64,000 nt of DNA, taken from positions 124,001-188,000 of the forward strand of contig NZ_AQQS01000003.1 in assembly GCF_002088275.1 (NCBI RefSeq), read 5' to 3'. The translations under genes and the position numbers were made by a program. This stretch comes from Aurantimonas sp. 22II-16-19i. GTDB taxonomy: Bacteria; Pseudomonadota; Alphaproteobacteria; Rhizobiales; Rhizobiaceae. Below, one piece after another: positions 1 to 9,520 of the stretch (position 1 is its first letter; every line of letters begins with the position of its first letter). Below the pieces are notes generated by a model that did not search any database, was not told where the DNA came from, and worked only from the letters and a program-made list of their open reading frames with translations.

Positions 1-1037
1 TCGGCGTTCAGCGCATCGAGCTGCACGGCGATGGCGTCGGCCGAAACGTCGTCGTCGAGGCATAGCAGCCGGCTGCCGAGGGCGGCGTCGCCGATCCGGC
101 CGCCGGCATTGATCCGCGGACCCAAAAGGAAGCCCAGATGGCCGGAGCGTACCGGGCCGGAGAGCCGCGCCACGCGGCAGAGCGCCCGCAGCCCGGCATT
201 GTCCTGGCGACGCATCACCGCCAGCCCCTGCACCACCAGGGCCCGGTTCAGCCCCTTCAGCGGAACCACGTCGCAGATCGTCGCCAGCGCCACGAGGTCG
301 AGCAGCCGCATCAGGTCGAGCGGCGGCTGGCTCACCCCGGGCCGGCCACGCAGCACCCGCTGCGTGGCCACCAGCGTCATGAAGACGACCCCTGCGGCGG
401 CCAGATAGCCGAGCCCGGAGAGATCGTCCTGGCGGTTCGGATTGACCAGCGCCGCGACCTCGGGAAGTTCGGTCCCCGACTGGTGATGGTCGAGCACGAC
501 GACGTCGAGGCCGAGGCGCCGCGCATGCTCGGCCGTATCGATGCTCGAGGTGCCGCAGTCGACGGTCACCAGCAGCCGCGCACCGCCGGCGGCCAGATCG
601 TCGATCGCCTGGATGTTGGGCCCGTACCCCTCGGTGATACGATCCGGTATGTGAACCACCGGATCGAGCCCGTAATGGGCGAGGAAGCGCCACAGCAGCG
701 CCGAGGAGGCCGCCCCGTCGACATCGTAGTCGCCGAAGATCGCCACCGTCTCGCGCCGTGTGACAGCATCGGCGAGACGCTGCGCGGCGGCGTCCATGTC
801 GGTCAGGACGCTCGGGTCGGGCATCTCGTGGCGCAGCTTCGGATCGAGGAAGCGCTCGGCCGCCTGCGCCTCGACGCCGCGGGCCGCAAGCACGCGCGCC
901 ACGATGTCCGGCAGGCCGAGCTTCTGGGACATGGCGAGCGCCTGCCCCTCGCCGCGCAGGTCCAGCGCGCTCGTCCAGCGCCGGCCGGTGACGGATGTCT
1001 CGACGCCCAGGAATGTGGTGTTGCCGGCTGGTGGCAT
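1..1037 (-). CDS. recJ: Single-stranded-DNA-specific exonuclease RecJ (3' part outside window)
   Basis: RecJ degrades single-stranded DNA 5' to 3' in recombination and mismatch repair. Reading the minus strand from the ATG at 1037 gives the DHH-family core: FGDYDVDGA near residue 100, TVDCGTSS further on, and VVLDHHQ, the DHH motif proper. The three acidic/histidine motifs are spaced as expected for the manganese-binding centre. About 345 codons are present and the frame stays open to the window edge, so roughly the last 40 percent is missing (RecJ is usually 570-600 residues). It lies downstream of glpX on the same strand, 251 bases away, an order common in Rhizobiales. The start was chosen because the sequence conserved among RecJ proteins begins shortly after this ATG. 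Confidence 0.93.
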   Translation of the reverse strand, partial: MPPAGNTTFLGVETSVTGRRWTSALDLRGEGQALAMSQKLGLPDIVARVLAARGVEAQAAERFLDPKLRHEMPDPSVLTDMDAAAQRLADAVTRRETVAIFGDYDVDGAASSALLWRFLAHYGLDPVVHIPDRITEGYGPNIQAIDDLAAGGARLLVTVDCGTSSIDTAEHARRLGLDVVVLDHHQSGTELPEVAALVNPNRQDDLSGLGYLAAAGVVFMTLVATQRVLRGRPGVSQPPLDLMRLLDLVALATICDVVPLKGLNRALVVQGLAVMRRQDNAGLRALCRVARLSGPVRSGHLGFLLGPRINAGGRIGDAALGSRLLCLDDDVSADAIAVQLDALNA

Positions 1038-1288
1038 TCTGCTTCTCTGGCGGGATCGGCTTGGTTCACCGCTCGGTGGAACCGAACCCGCCTTATGTCA
1101 AACTGGCGGCGCTTCGCAAACCTTCCCGCCGGGCTCCGGTCAGGCCGATAGCCGGTCCGGCGGAGCCGTGCGATCAGACGGCCGGCGTGGCGGCGGGATG
1201 ATCTGCCGGACCAGGCGGCCGACGCCTGCCGCCTGCGGGCCGTTCGTCGAGGCTCTCGCCCGGTCTCGCCGCCCGTCCCGCAGCGCCC

Positions 1289-2272
1289 TCAGGCGAAGTC
1301 GCCGACATGGTGGTGCGCCCGCACCTCGCGGATGGTGCGCGAGAAGGAGCGCATCAGGAGCGTGTGGGTGGTCACCCGGTCGCGGTAGAAGCGCACGCCG
1401 TCGAGGAGATTGCCGTCGGTGACGCCGGTCGCCGCGAAGATGACGTTGCCCGACGCCATCTCCTCGGCGGTGTAGATCTTGTTCGGATCGCCGACGCCCA
1501 TGCGCTCGGCCCTGACCCGCTTGTCGATGGTGTTGAGCTGCAGGCGGCCCTGCATCTGGCCGCCGGTGCAGCGCAGCGCCGCCGCCGCCAGCACGCCCTC
1601 CGGCGCGCCGCCGATGCCCATGTAGATGTCGATGCCGGTCTCTTCGGGATCGGTGGTGTGGATGACGCCCGCCACGTCGCCGTCGCCGATGAGGCGGATC
1701 GCCGCGCCCGCCTCGCGCACAGCGGCGATCAGCTGGGCGTGGCGCGGCCGGTCGAGGATGCAGGCGGTCAGGTCCGCCACCTTGACGCCCTTGGCTTCCG
1801 CCAGCGCCTGCAGATTGGCCGCCGGCGAGCGGGACAGGTCGACGATGCCCTTCGGGTAGCCCGGGCCGACCGCGATCTTCTCCATGTAGACGTCGGGGGC
1901 GTTGAGGAGGCTGCCGCTGTCGGCCATGGCGACGACGGCGAGCGAGTTCGGCAGGTTCTTGGCACAGACCGTCGTGCCTTCCAGCGGGTCGAGGGCGATG
2001 TCCACCATGACGCCGCCGAGGCCGACCTTCTCGCCGATGAACAGCATCGGCGCCTCGTCGCGCTCGCCCTCGCCGATGACGACGGTGCCGTCCACCTCGA
2101 TCTGGTTCAGCGCCTTGCGCATGGCGTCGACCGCCGCCTGGTCGGCGGCCTTCTCGTCGCCGCGGCCGCGCAGCCGCGCCGCCGCGATCGCCGCCTGCTC
2201 GGTGACGCGGGCCAGTTCCAGCGAGAGGACGCGGTTAAGGTTGTCACCCAGCTTTGCCATGGTCCCGATCAT
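1289..2272 (-). CDS. glpX: Class II fructose-1,6-bisphosphatase GlpX
   Basis: It hydrolyses fructose-1,6-bisphosphate to fructose-6-phosphate in gluconeogenesis. The 327-residue length is normal for the family. The metal/phosphate motifs GEGERDEAP (residues 68-76) and DPLEGT (95-100) are intact. The frame stays open upstream for about 100 more residues of arginine-rich, unconserved sequence. I reject that extension because a GGGGGAG ribosome-binding site sits 8 bases before the ATG at 2272. A second ATG at 2260 is possible but too far from that site. It lies between recJ and hom on the minus strand. The 375-bp gap to hom suggests it has its own promoter. Confidence 0.95.
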   Translation of the reverse strand: MIGTMAKLGDNLNRVLSLELARVTEQAAIAAARLRGRGDEKAADQAAVDAMRKALNQIEVDGTVVIGEGERDEAPMLFIGEKVGLGGVMVDIALDPLEGTTVCAKNLPNSLAVVAMADSGSLLNAPDVYMEKIAVGPGYPKGIVDLSRSPAANLQALAEAKGVKVADLTACILDRPRHAQLIAAVREAGAAIRLIGDGDVAGVIHTTDPEETGIDIYMGIGGAPEGVLAAAALRCTGGQMQGRLQLNTIDKRVRAERMGVGDPNKIYTAEEMASGNVIFAATGVTDGNLLDGVRFYRDRVTTHTLLMRSFSRTIREVRAHHHVGDFA

Positions 2273-2647
2273 CTCAAATGCTCCCCCGCCACTCTGGTCC
2301 GTCCGCCGCTCGGCGGCGGGTGCCGACACCCCGTCGCCCCGTCCTTGTTTCGAACCATCCGTCGTGGCGGCGAGAGGATAGCCCGAAAATCGTCTCCACC
2401 GCCACGCGGCGGGTCTGCCGCGGGAGGCTATGCACCGGTCCCATGTCGCCCCGATGTCGCCCCGATGCCGGCGCCGCCCGGCGCCAAGTGCCCCATCGCC
2501 GCCGGCAGGACGACCCGCCCTGGCCGGCAGCCGCGCCCGGAGCCCTCGGGAGGCCCCGATACGAGAACCGCCGCGAACCATTCCTGGTTGCGGCGGGCGC
2601 CCGGATTTTTGCGCCGGGTCCCCGACGCCTGATCCCCCTGACGGGAA
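2273..2647. other. Gene-free stretch between hom and glpX
   Basis: This stretch of 375 bases has no credible gene in any frame. Open frames here are GC-driven extensions of neighbours. An imperfect hairpin (CTGATTCCC / GGGGATCAG, about 2629-2651) overlaps the hom stop codon but has no T-run, so I do not call it a terminator. The glpX promoter presumably lies here, though I cannot place it. Confidence 0.6.
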
Positions 2648-3949
2648 TCAGTCGAGATCCTCGATCCGGATCATCTGCGGCTCGCCCGAAAGATGCCCGT
2701 CGTTGCGCAGCGCCTCAAGCGCGCTCCGGATCGCGGCCTCGGTCGTCTCGTGGGTGACGAGGATGACCGGAGCCGTCCCCTCGCCCTTGCGGTCGGCCTT
2801 GCGCTGGACGATCGATTCCAGCGAGATCGCGTTCTCCGCCATGCGGTTGGCGATCGAGGCGAAGGCCCCGACACGGTCGAGGACGGAGAGGCGGATGTAG
2901 TAGCCGCCCTCATGGGCGCGCATCCGCGCCCGGTGATAGGGCTGCAGCCGTGCTGCCGGCAGTCCGAGCGTCGGCGGCACGAAGCCGCCGGCGACGTCCA
3001 TGATGTCGGAGAGGACCGCGGAGGCGGTCGCGGCGCCGCCGGCACCGGGCCCGGCGAGGAGGATCGAGCCGAGCAGATCGCTGTCCACCGCCACCGCATT
3101 GGTGACGCCGTCCACCTGGGCGAGAGAGGACCGCGCCGGAATCATCGCCGGATGCACCCGCTGCTCGATGCCGCTGTCGGTCTTCAGCGCGACTGCCAGC
3201 AGCTTGATCCGGTAGCCGAGTTCGGCGGCGGCGGCGATGTCCTCGATGGTGATCTTGGAGATGCCCTCGATGAAGATGCTCTCCAGCGAGATCTGCGAGC
3301 CGAAGGCCAGCGAGGTGAGGATCGCCAGCTTGTGCGCGGCGTCGAAGCCGCCGATGTCGAAGGTCGGATCGGCCTCCGCATAGCCGAGCATCTGGGCATC
3401 GGCGAGGCAGGCGTCGAAGGTCAGCCCCTCCTTCTCCATACGTGTCAGTATGTAATTGCAGGTGCCGTTCAGGATGCCGTAGACGCGGCTGACCTCGTTG
3501 CCGGACAGCGCCTCGCGCATCGTCTTGATGATCGGGATGCCGCCGGCGACCGCCGCCTCGAACAGGATCTCGATGCCGTTGTCCGCCGCCAGCGTCGCGA
3601 GTTCCAGCCCGTGATGGGCCAGCAGCGCCTTGTTGGCGGTGACGACCGGGATGCCGCGCTTCAGCGCCGCCTCGACCGCCTCGCGGGCGATCCCGTCCGA
3701 GCCGCCGATCAATTCGACGAAGGCGTCTATCTCGGCTTCCCGGGCCAGCGCCACGGGGTCGTCGAACCAGCGCATGCCGTCGGTGTCGAAACCGCGGTTG
3801 CGGCTGCGGTCGCGTGCCGAGATGGCGGTGATCCGGATCGAGCGGCCGACGCGCTCGGCGAGGAGATCGCTCTTGCGCTCGATCAGCTGCGCCACGTTGG
3901 CGCCGACGGTGCCGAGCCCGGCAATGCCCAGCCGCAATTCGGTTTTCAT
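2648..3949 (-). CDS. hom: Homoserine dehydrogenase
   Basis: It reduces aspartate semialdehyde to homoserine, the branch point to threonine and methionine. The 433 residues open with a Rossmann motif (GIAGLGTVGANV, residues 9-20). The catalytic homoserine dehydrogenase domain follows, and a C-terminal ACT domain starts near residue 350 (SVLDRVGAFASIANRM) and is typical of threonine feedback control. The length is normal. It follows an aminotransferase on the same strand at 138 bases, so the two may be co-transcribed and both serve aspartate-family or alanine metabolism. I see no riboswitch or attenuator upstream. Confidence 0.96.
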   Translation of the reverse strand: MKTELRLGIAGLGTVGANVAQLIERKSDLLAERVGRSIRITAISARDRSRNRGFDTDGMRWFDDPVALAREAEIDAFVELIGGSDGIAREAVEAALKRGIPVVTANKALLAHHGLELATLAADNGIEILFEAAVAGGIPIIKTMREALSGNEVSRVYGILNGTCNYILTRMEKEGLTFDACLADAQMLGYAEADPTFDIGGFDAAHKLAILTSLAFGSQISLESIFIEGISKITIEDIAAAAELGYRIKLLAVALKTDSGIEQRVHPAMIPARSSLAQVDGVTNAVAVDSDLLGSILLAGPGAGGAATASAVLSDIMDVAGGFVPPTLGLPAARLQPYHRARMRAHEGGYYIRLSVLDRVGAFASIANRMAENAISLESIVQRKADRKGEGTAPVILVTHETTEAAIRSALEALRNDGHLSGEPQMIRIEDLD

Positions 3950-4087
3950 GACAAATCCGTCTCAGGGCACGATGCCGGAGGCCGAGGTCTCCGGTCCATC
4001 ATGCGGCAATGAACAAATGACCGGCCTGCGCCGGGAGCCCTTCAGGCGAGGGCCGCCGGCGCTGCCGGTTTCGAAGCGCGTGCGCCC

Positions 4088-5305
4088 TCAGGAGCGCGCG
4101 CGCAGGGAGACGACGTTCTGCCCGTCTTCGGCGCCCGACGCAAGGAAGCGGCGGATGTTGCGGGCGGCCTGGCGGATCCGGTGCTCGTTCTCGACGAGCG
4201 CGATGCGGACGAAGTCGTCGCCATGCTCGCCGAAGCCGATGCCCGGCGCGACGGCGACCTGCGCCTCCTCGATCAGCAGCTTGGAAAACTCCAGCGAGCC
4301 GAGATGGCGATAGGCCGGCGGGATCGGCGCCCAGGCGAACATCGTCGAGGACGGCGGCGGCACGTCCCATCCGGCCCGGCCGAAGGATTCGACCAGCACG
4401 TCGCGGCGCTTGCGATAGACCCCGCGGACCTCCTCGATCGCCGCATCGCCGGCATTGAGGGCGGCGGTGGCTGCGACCTGGATCGGCGTGAAGGCGCCGT
4501 AGTCGAGATAGGACTTCACCCGCGCCAGCGCCGACAGCAGCCGCTCGTTGCCGACGGCGAAGCCGATCCGCCAGCCCGGCATCGAGAAGGTCTTCGACAT
4601 CGAGGTGAATTCGACCGCGACATCCATCGCCCCGTCGACCTGAAGGATCGAGGGCGGCGGCACGTCGTCGAAATAGATCTCCGCATAGGCGAGATCGGAC
4701 AGGACGATGATCTCGTTCTTCTTCGCGAAGGCGACGATCTCGCGATAGAAGTCGAGGTCGGCGACGTAGGCCGTCGGGTTCGACGGATAGTTCAGGATGA
4801 TCGCGATCGGCTTGGGGATCGAGTGGCGCACGGCGCGGTCGATGGCGGTGAAGAAGTCCCGGTCGGGCTTGGCGGGAATCGCGCGGATGGTGCCGCCCGC
4901 CATCAGGAAGCCGAAGGCGTGGATCGGATAGGTCGGGTTCGGGCACAGCACCACGTCGCCGGGCGCGGTGATCGCCTGCGCCATGTTGGCGAAGCCCTCC
5001 TTCGAGCCGAGCGTCGCCACGACTTGCTTCGCCGGATCGAGCGTCACGCCGAAGCGCCGCTTGTAGTAGCCCGCCTGGGCGCGCCGCAGCCCGGCGATGC
5101 CCTTGGAGGCGGAGTAGCGGTGGGTGCGCTGGTCCTGGATGACCTCGCACAACTTGTCGACGATGAACTGCGGCGTCGGCAGGTCCGGATTGCCCATGCC
5201 GAGATCGATGATGTCGGCACCGCGCGCTCGGGCGGCCGCCTTCAGCCGGTTCACTTCCTCGAAGACGTAGGGCGGCAGGCGCCGGACCTTATGAAATTCT
5301 TCCAT
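4088..5305 (-). CDS. PLP-dependent class I/II aminotransferase (AlaC / LL-DAP aminotransferase type)
   Basis: Fold-type I aminotransferase of 405 residues. The PLP lysine is K238 in SMSKTFSMPGWRIGF. The NYPSNPTA loop (172-179) and SDLAYAE (203-209) supply cofactor contacts, and the N-terminal signature GMGNPDLPTP is present. Rhizobiales orthologues upstream of hom are usually named LL-diaminopimelate aminotransferase, but the sequence also resembles glutamate-pyruvate transaminase AlaC. Substrate cannot be decided from sequence. A longer start at 5335 is possible, but GGAGGA lies 8 bases before the ATG at 5305, so I chose that one. Confidence 0.9.
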   Translation of the reverse strand: MEEFHKVRRLPPYVFEEVNRLKAAARARGADIIDLGMGNPDLPTPQFIVDKLCEVIQDQRTHRYSASKGIAGLRRAQAGYYKRRFGVTLDPAKQVVATLGSKEGFANMAQAITAPGDVVLCPNPTYPIHAFGFLMAGGTIRAIPAKPDRDFFTAIDRAVRHSIPKPIAIILNYPSNPTAYVADLDFYREIVAFAKKNEIIVLSDLAYAEIYFDDVPPPSILQVDGAMDVAVEFTSMSKTFSMPGWRIGFAVGNERLLSALARVKSYLDYGAFTPIQVAATAALNAGDAAIEEVRGVYRKRRDVLVESFGRAGWDVPPPSSTMFAWAPIPPAYRHLGSLEFSKLLIEEAQVAVAPGIGFGEHGDDFVRIALVENEHRIRQAARNIRRFLASGAEDGQNVVSLRARS

Positions 5306-5365
5306 GTTTCTCGTCCTCCGGCCCCATGCCGGCAATTGCGTCTACGCCGTTAACGTGGCGCGAGC

Positions 5366-5851
5366 CTATTGGCCCGATTGGATCTGGCGAAGCACCTCTT
5401 CGGGCGTCCGGCTCGGCGCGGCGCCGGTGCCGGTGCCAGTGCTGGTGCCGGTGCGTGCGTCGACGCTGACGGCACTCCTGTCGGGCTTGGCGGCCAGCGC
5501 GGCCTCGACCTCTTCGGCCTGCTGGCGTCTCACGCGCTGCATCCGGGCGATGTCCGCCTCGTAGCCGCGGGCCGAGCCTGCGCCCCTGCCGCGGGTGGCG
5601 ACGGCGGCGGTGCGGCGCTCCTGGGCACTGACGGTCGCATCGTCCACCTGCGGCGCGGCCACGTTCGGAAAGGCGCCGAGCAGCGGATAGCCGTCCGGCC
5701 CGAGACGCTGGCCGGACCGGCCGTCGGGTGCCACCCGCTGATAGCTGACGGCCTGCGGCATCGCCGGGTCGTCATAGGCGGACTGGCAACCGGCCAGAAG
5801 ACCGCCCAAGACGACTGCCGCCAGCGCGCGCGGCGCGATCCCACCCATCAT
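5366..5851 (-). CDS. Putative lipoprotein of unknown function
   Basis: This is a 161-residue protein with a classical lipoprotein signal: a short positive start, a hydrophobic stretch (ALAAVVLGGLLAG) and the lipobox LLAGC at about residues 18-22, so the mature protein should be anchored to a membrane through Cys22. The rest is hydrophilic, with an alanine/glutamate/arginine-rich helix-like middle and a low-complexity TGTSTGTGTGA tract before a conserved-looking end (PEEVLRQIQSGQ). No enzymatic domain is recognised. The start at 5851 has GAAGGG upstream. A 42-codon upstream extension is rejected because it would bury the signal peptide. It is divergent from phaC. Confidence 0.8.
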   Translation of the reverse strand: MMGGIAPRALAAVVLGGLLAGCQSAYDDPAMPQAVSYQRVAPDGRSGQRLGPDGYPLLGAFPNVAAPQVDDATVSAQERRTAAVATRGRGAGSARGYEADIARMQRVRRQQAEEVEAALAAKPDRSAVSVDARTGTSTGTGTGAAPSRTPEEVLRQIQSGQ

Positions 5852-6068
5852 CCGAGTTGCCCTTCCCGTGCATGCGCGGCCGCAAGACCGCTTCTCATCC
5901 GCGATGCCTGTGTCATATCCTACGGATAAGCCAATTACAAAGAAGCGGGCGTGCGTTTCATGTCGCCATTGCAATAAAAACGCTTAAGACGGACACGCAT
6001 TCGGCCAGCAGGAGAGCGGGCATAGAACACCGCCCCGCTGCCCGAAGCCTCGAGGGAGGACAGAAGCC

Positions 6069-7904
6069 ATGGCCACCAAAGCCGGAAAGCCGGAAACCGA
6101 GCCGTTCAAAGCGGCGCAGGACGATTTTGTGGTCAAGGATCCGGAGGCCTTCGGCCTCAACATGGCGCGCATGCTCGAGCAGATCGGCAAGGCCGCCGCC
6201 GCCTGGGTCGCCCCGCGGGAAAAGGGCGAGATGGTCGACGACGGCCCGATGCGGATGTCGGAGGTGGTGCAGACCCTGTCGCGGGTTTCCGAATACTGGA
6301 TGACCGATCCGGCCCGGGCGATGGAGGCCCAGACCAACCTCTTCGCCAGCTACATGGGCATCTGGAACAACTCGATCCGCCGGATGGCGGGCGAGGTGCC
6401 GGAGAGCCCGGTTGAGGCGCAGAAGGGCGACAAGCGCTTCGCGGCCGCCGACTGGAACGAGAACCTGTTCTTCGACTTCGTCAAGCAGACCTATCTGCTC
6501 ACCACCCGCTGGGCCGACGACCTCGTCGAACGCGCCGAGGGGGTCGATCCGCATACGCGCCAGAAGGCCGCCTTCTACGTTCGGCAGATCTCCAATGCCC
6601 TGGCGCCCTCGAACTTCGTCATGACCAATCCCGAGCTGTACCGGGAGACCATCGCCTCGAATGGCGAAAACCTCGTCAAGGGCATGAAGATGTTCGCCGA
6701 GGACATGGTCGCCGGCCATGGCAATCTGAAGCTGCGCCAGGCCGACTACACGAAATACGAGGTCGGCCGCGACATGGCGGTGACCCCCGGCAAAGTCGTC
6801 GCCGAGAACGATCTCTGCCAGATCATCCAGTATGCGCCGAAGACCGAGACGGTGTTCAAGCGGCCGCTGATGATCGTCCCGCCCTGGATCAACAAGTTCT
6901 ACATCCTCGACCTCAATCCGGAGAAGTCCTTCATCGGCTGGGCGGTGGAACAGGGGCTGACGGTGTTCGTCGTCTCCTGGGTCAATCCCGACGAGCGCCA
7001 GGCCGAGAAGGACTGGCAGGCCTATATCGAGGAGGGCATCGCCTTCGGCCTCGACACGGTGGAGAAGGCCACCGGCGAGACCGAGGTCAACGCCGTCGGC
7101 TATTGCGTCGGCGGCACGCTGCTCGGCGCCTCGCTCGCCTATCTCAAGGCGAAGGGCGACGAGCGCATCACCTCCACCACCTTCCTCACCACCCAGATCG
7201 ACTTCACCCATGCCGGCGACCTGAAGGTCTTCGTCGACGAGGCGCAGCTGAAGCTGCTCGAACAGGCGATGTCGCAGAAGGGCTATCTCGAGGGCTCGCA
7301 GATGGCGACGGCCTTCAACCTCCTGCGCTCCGGCGACCTGATCTGGCCCTATTTCGTCAACAACTACCTGCGGGGCAAGGAGCCGCTGCCCTTCGACCTC
7401 CTCTACTGGAACGCCGATTCCACCCGCATGCCGAAGGCCAACCACCTGTTCTACCTGCGCAACTGCTATCACGAGAACCGGCTGTCGCGCGGCCGCATGG
7501 AGATCGGCGGGGTGCGGCTCGACCTCTCGAAAGTGACGATGCCGATCTACAACCTCGCCACCAAGGAAGACCACATCGCCCCGGCCCGCTCGGTCTTCAC
7601 CGGCTGCCGCGCCTTCGGCTCGAAGGTGGAGTTCGTCCTCACCGGCTCCGGCCACATCGCCGGCGTCGTCAACCCGCCGGCCAAGAAGAAGTACCAGTTC
7701 TGGACCGGCCCGGCCCCGAAGGACGTCGGCGCCTACGAGGACTGGCTGCTGGCGGCGAAGGAGACACCCGGCTCCTGGTGGGGCCACTGGCTGGAGTGGC
7801 TGAAGCCGCTCGCCGGCGAACAGGTCAAGGCGAGAAAGCCCGGCGGCCGCAAGCTGAAGCCGATCGAGGACGCCCCGGGGCGCTATGTGAAGACGAAGGC
7901 GTGA
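6069..7904 (+). CDS. phaC: Class I poly(3-hydroxyalkanoate) synthase
   Basis: It polymerises hydroxyacyl-CoA into storage polyester granules. The 611 residues match class I PhaC. There is an N-terminal PhaC domain, then an alpha/beta-hydrolase fold with the lipase-like box GYCVGG (catalytic Cys346), Asp501 in LATKEDHIAP and His529 in GSGHIAG. GGGAGGACAGAAGCC precedes the ATG, a strong ribosome-binding site. No phaA, phaB, phaR or phasin gene lies beside it, so granule functions are encoded elsewhere. The 217-bp region shared with the divergent lipoprotein gene should hold its promoter. Confidence 0.96.
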   Translation: MATKAGKPETEPFKAAQDDFVVKDPEAFGLNMARMLEQIGKAAAAWVAPREKGEMVDDGPMRMSEVVQTLSRVSEYWMTDPARAMEAQTNLFASYMGIWNNSIRRMAGEVPESPVEAQKGDKRFAAADWNENLFFDFVKQTYLLTTRWADDLVERAEGVDPHTRQKAAFYVRQISNALAPSNFVMTNPELYRETIASNGENLVKGMKMFAEDMVAGHGNLKLRQADYTKYEVGRDMAVTPGKVVAENDLCQIIQYAPKTETVFKRPLMIVPPWINKFYILDLNPEKSFIGWAVEQGLTVFVVSWVNPDERQAEKDWQAYIEEGIAFGLDTVEKATGETEVNAVGYCVGGTLLGASLAYLKAKGDERITSTTFLTTQIDFTHAGDLKVFVDEAQLKLLEQAMSQKGYLEGSQMATAFNLLRSGDLIWPYFVNNYLRGKEPLPFDLLYWNADSTRMPKANHLFYLRNCYHENRLSRGRMEIGGVRLDLSKVTMPIYNLATKEDHIAPARSVFTGCRAFGSKVEFVLTGSGHIAGVVNPPAKKKYQFWTGPAPKDVGAYEDWLLAAKETPGSWWGHWLEWLKPLAGEQVKARKPGGRKLKPIEDAPGRYVKTKA

Positions 7905-8071
7905 GGGGGCGAGCGTTGCTCGCGGCACTCGCCGGCGCGGCTGCGCCACGTCTTCGGCTGGCGGCGCTGAACCCGCACCAACTCGGCCAGCGCCGCCTGC
8001 GTGAGACCGCGCGGCTGCATGAATTCTTCGGTCAGGAGCTCGCCGACAGTCGCCGGCTTGCGGTTCGTCAT
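7883..8071 (-). pseudogene. Remnant of a HigA-type antitoxin gene
   Basis: The minus-strand frame from the ATG at 8071 begins like a complete HigA/VapI antitoxin: MTNRKPATVGELL, then EEFMQPRGLTQAALAEL, the start of the helix-turn-helix. After about 36 residues (VQRRQ) the similarity stops. The remaining residues are arginine-rich junk that runs into the tail of phaC on the other strand. Normal HigA proteins have about 100 residues with the rest of the HTH and a NSPDFWLNLQ-like end. No higB toxin is visible in the 230 bases upstream. I read this as a decayed toxin-antitoxin locus. The whole stretch 7905-8297 has no other gene. Confidence 0.6.
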
Positions 8072-8297
8072 GACCATCGAAAACCTCATCGGTCAGGGTG
8101 ATCGCCGGATTGTCGTCACCCTTCGATCGCGTTATAGCTCGCCGCAGGGTCCGGGCACCCGCCGTCCGCAGGCCGACGAGGCCTTGGTGAAGCTCCCGGG
8201 ATCACACCACCGATCGCTCACTCAGGGCATCGCTGGCCGGTGGCAATGCGGACACCCACCTCTTGGCCGTCATGCGATGCCGGAAAGAGTGTTCGCC

Positions 8298-8744
8298 ATG
8301 ACAATCCCTTATACGCCTCTGCCATCGTTTCCCGTGCTGAAGGATCAGGCCCGGCGCCTGCGCGCGTCGCTGCAGGCCGAAGGACAGCCTGTCTCCCACT
8401 GCCGGGCGCTGGAGCTGATCGCGCACCAGCACGGCTTTCGCGACTGGAACACCCTGCATGCGCGGCTCGGCAACCGCCCGAGGCTGTCGCCCTATACGAT
8501 CGGCGCGAGGGTCGCCGGCTGCTATCTCGGCCAGCGCTTTTCCGGCGAGGTGCTCTCGGCGGGCGTCTTCGAGAGCGACCCGACCCGCATCCGGCTGACG
8601 CTGAAATTCGACACGCCGGTCGACGTCGTCACCTTCGACAGCTTCTCGGCCTTCCGGCACCGGGTGAACTGCGTCGTCGACGACACCGGCCGCAGCCGGG
8701 AGAAAACCTCGAACGGGCGGCCGCAGGTGGAACTCGCCTGGTAG
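8298..8744 (+). CDS. Glyoxalase-superfamily protein
   Basis: This 148-residue protein has an N-terminal segment typical of short proteins annotated as glyoxalase superfamily in Rhizobiales: LKDQARRLRASLQAEG, then SHCRALELIAHQHGFRDWNTLHA (residues 14-55), followed by a compact beta-rich domain. No function is established. The start at 8298 has AAAGAG about 10 bases upstream. An in-frame ATG at 8277 would add seven residues. The gene stands alone between the antitoxin remnant and sfsA. Confidence 0.75.
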   Translation: MTIPYTPLPSFPVLKDQARRLRASLQAEGQPVSHCRALELIAHQHGFRDWNTLHARLGNRPRLSPYTIGARVAGCYLGQRFSGEVLSAGVFESDPTRIRLTLKFDTPVDVVTFDSFSAFRHRVNCVVDDTGRSREKTSNGRPQVELAW

Positions 8745-8800
8745 GCGTCCGACTGCCACGTTGACCCGGCGGGGGGGAGCCGCTACCCGCCGAGACCATC

Positions 8801-9520
8801 ATGGTCCCGTTCCCCTCGCCCCTCATTCCCGGCCGCCTGATCCAGCGCTACAAGCGCTTCCTCGCAGACGTGGCGATCGACGGCGAGGACGCGCCCGTCA
8901 CCGTCCACTGTCCCAATCCCGGCGCGATGCTGGGGCTGAAGGCGCCGGGCTCGCGGGTCTGGCTGTCGCGTTCAGTCAACCCCAAGCGCAAGCTGGCCCT
9001 GACGCTGGAGCTGATCGAGGCGGACGGCACCCTCGTCGGCCTCAACACCGGCCTTCCCAACCGCCTCGCCGAAGCGGCGGTCGCCGCCGGCCTCGTCCCC
9101 GCCCTCGCAGGGCTCGGGCCGGCGCGCCGGGAAGTCCGCTATCAGGAAAAGTCCCGCGTCGACCTTCTCTACGAGGATCGGGACGGCCGGCCGGTCTATG
9201 TCGAGGTCAAGAACGTCCATCTGATGCGCCAGCCCGGCCTTGCCGAATTTCCCGACTGCGTGACGACGAGGGGCGCCCGCCACCTCCTCGATCTCGCCGC
9301 CGAGGTCGAGGCGGGCGCCAGGGCCGTGATGCTCTACGTCGTGCAACGCGCCGACTGCGCCCGCCTCGCTTTCGCGGCCGATCTCGACCCCGCTTATGCG
9401 GCAGGCTTTGCCGAGGCGCGTCGCCGAGGGGTTGAAGCCTGCGCCGTTCGGTGCGACATCACGCTGTCCGGGATCGTGCCATCGATCCTTCTTCCGATCG
9501 TCGAAACCGAGCGACCATGA
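8801..9520 (+). CDS. sfsA: SfsA family protein (sugar fermentation stimulation protein)
   Basis: This protein of 239 residues, the usual SfsA length, has an N-terminal OB-like DNA-binding part (LIQRYKRFLADV, HCPNPGAMLGL) and a C-terminal restriction-endonuclease-like fold with DLLYED (about 126-131) and VEVKNVHLM (about 137-145), which carries the PD-(D/E)xK residues. Its biological role is unclear despite the name. The stop overlaps the start of map (ATGA), so the two are translationally coupled. Confidence 0.92.
   Translation: MVPFPSPLIPGRLIQRYKRFLADVAIDGEDAPVTVHCPNPGAMLGLKAPGSRVWLSRSVNPKRKLALTLELIEADGTLVGLNTGLPNRLAEAAVAAGLVPALAGLGPARREVRYQEKSRVDLLYEDRDGRPVYVEVKNVHLMRQPGLAEFPDCVTTRGARHLLDLAAEVEAGARAVMLYVVQRADCARLAFAADLDPAYAAGFAEARRRGVEACAVRCDITLSGIVPSILLPIVETERP

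Noticed and set aside
2629-2651. Hairpin at the end of hom as a terminator
   Set aside because: The stem is imperfect, overlaps the stop codon and has no T-run.
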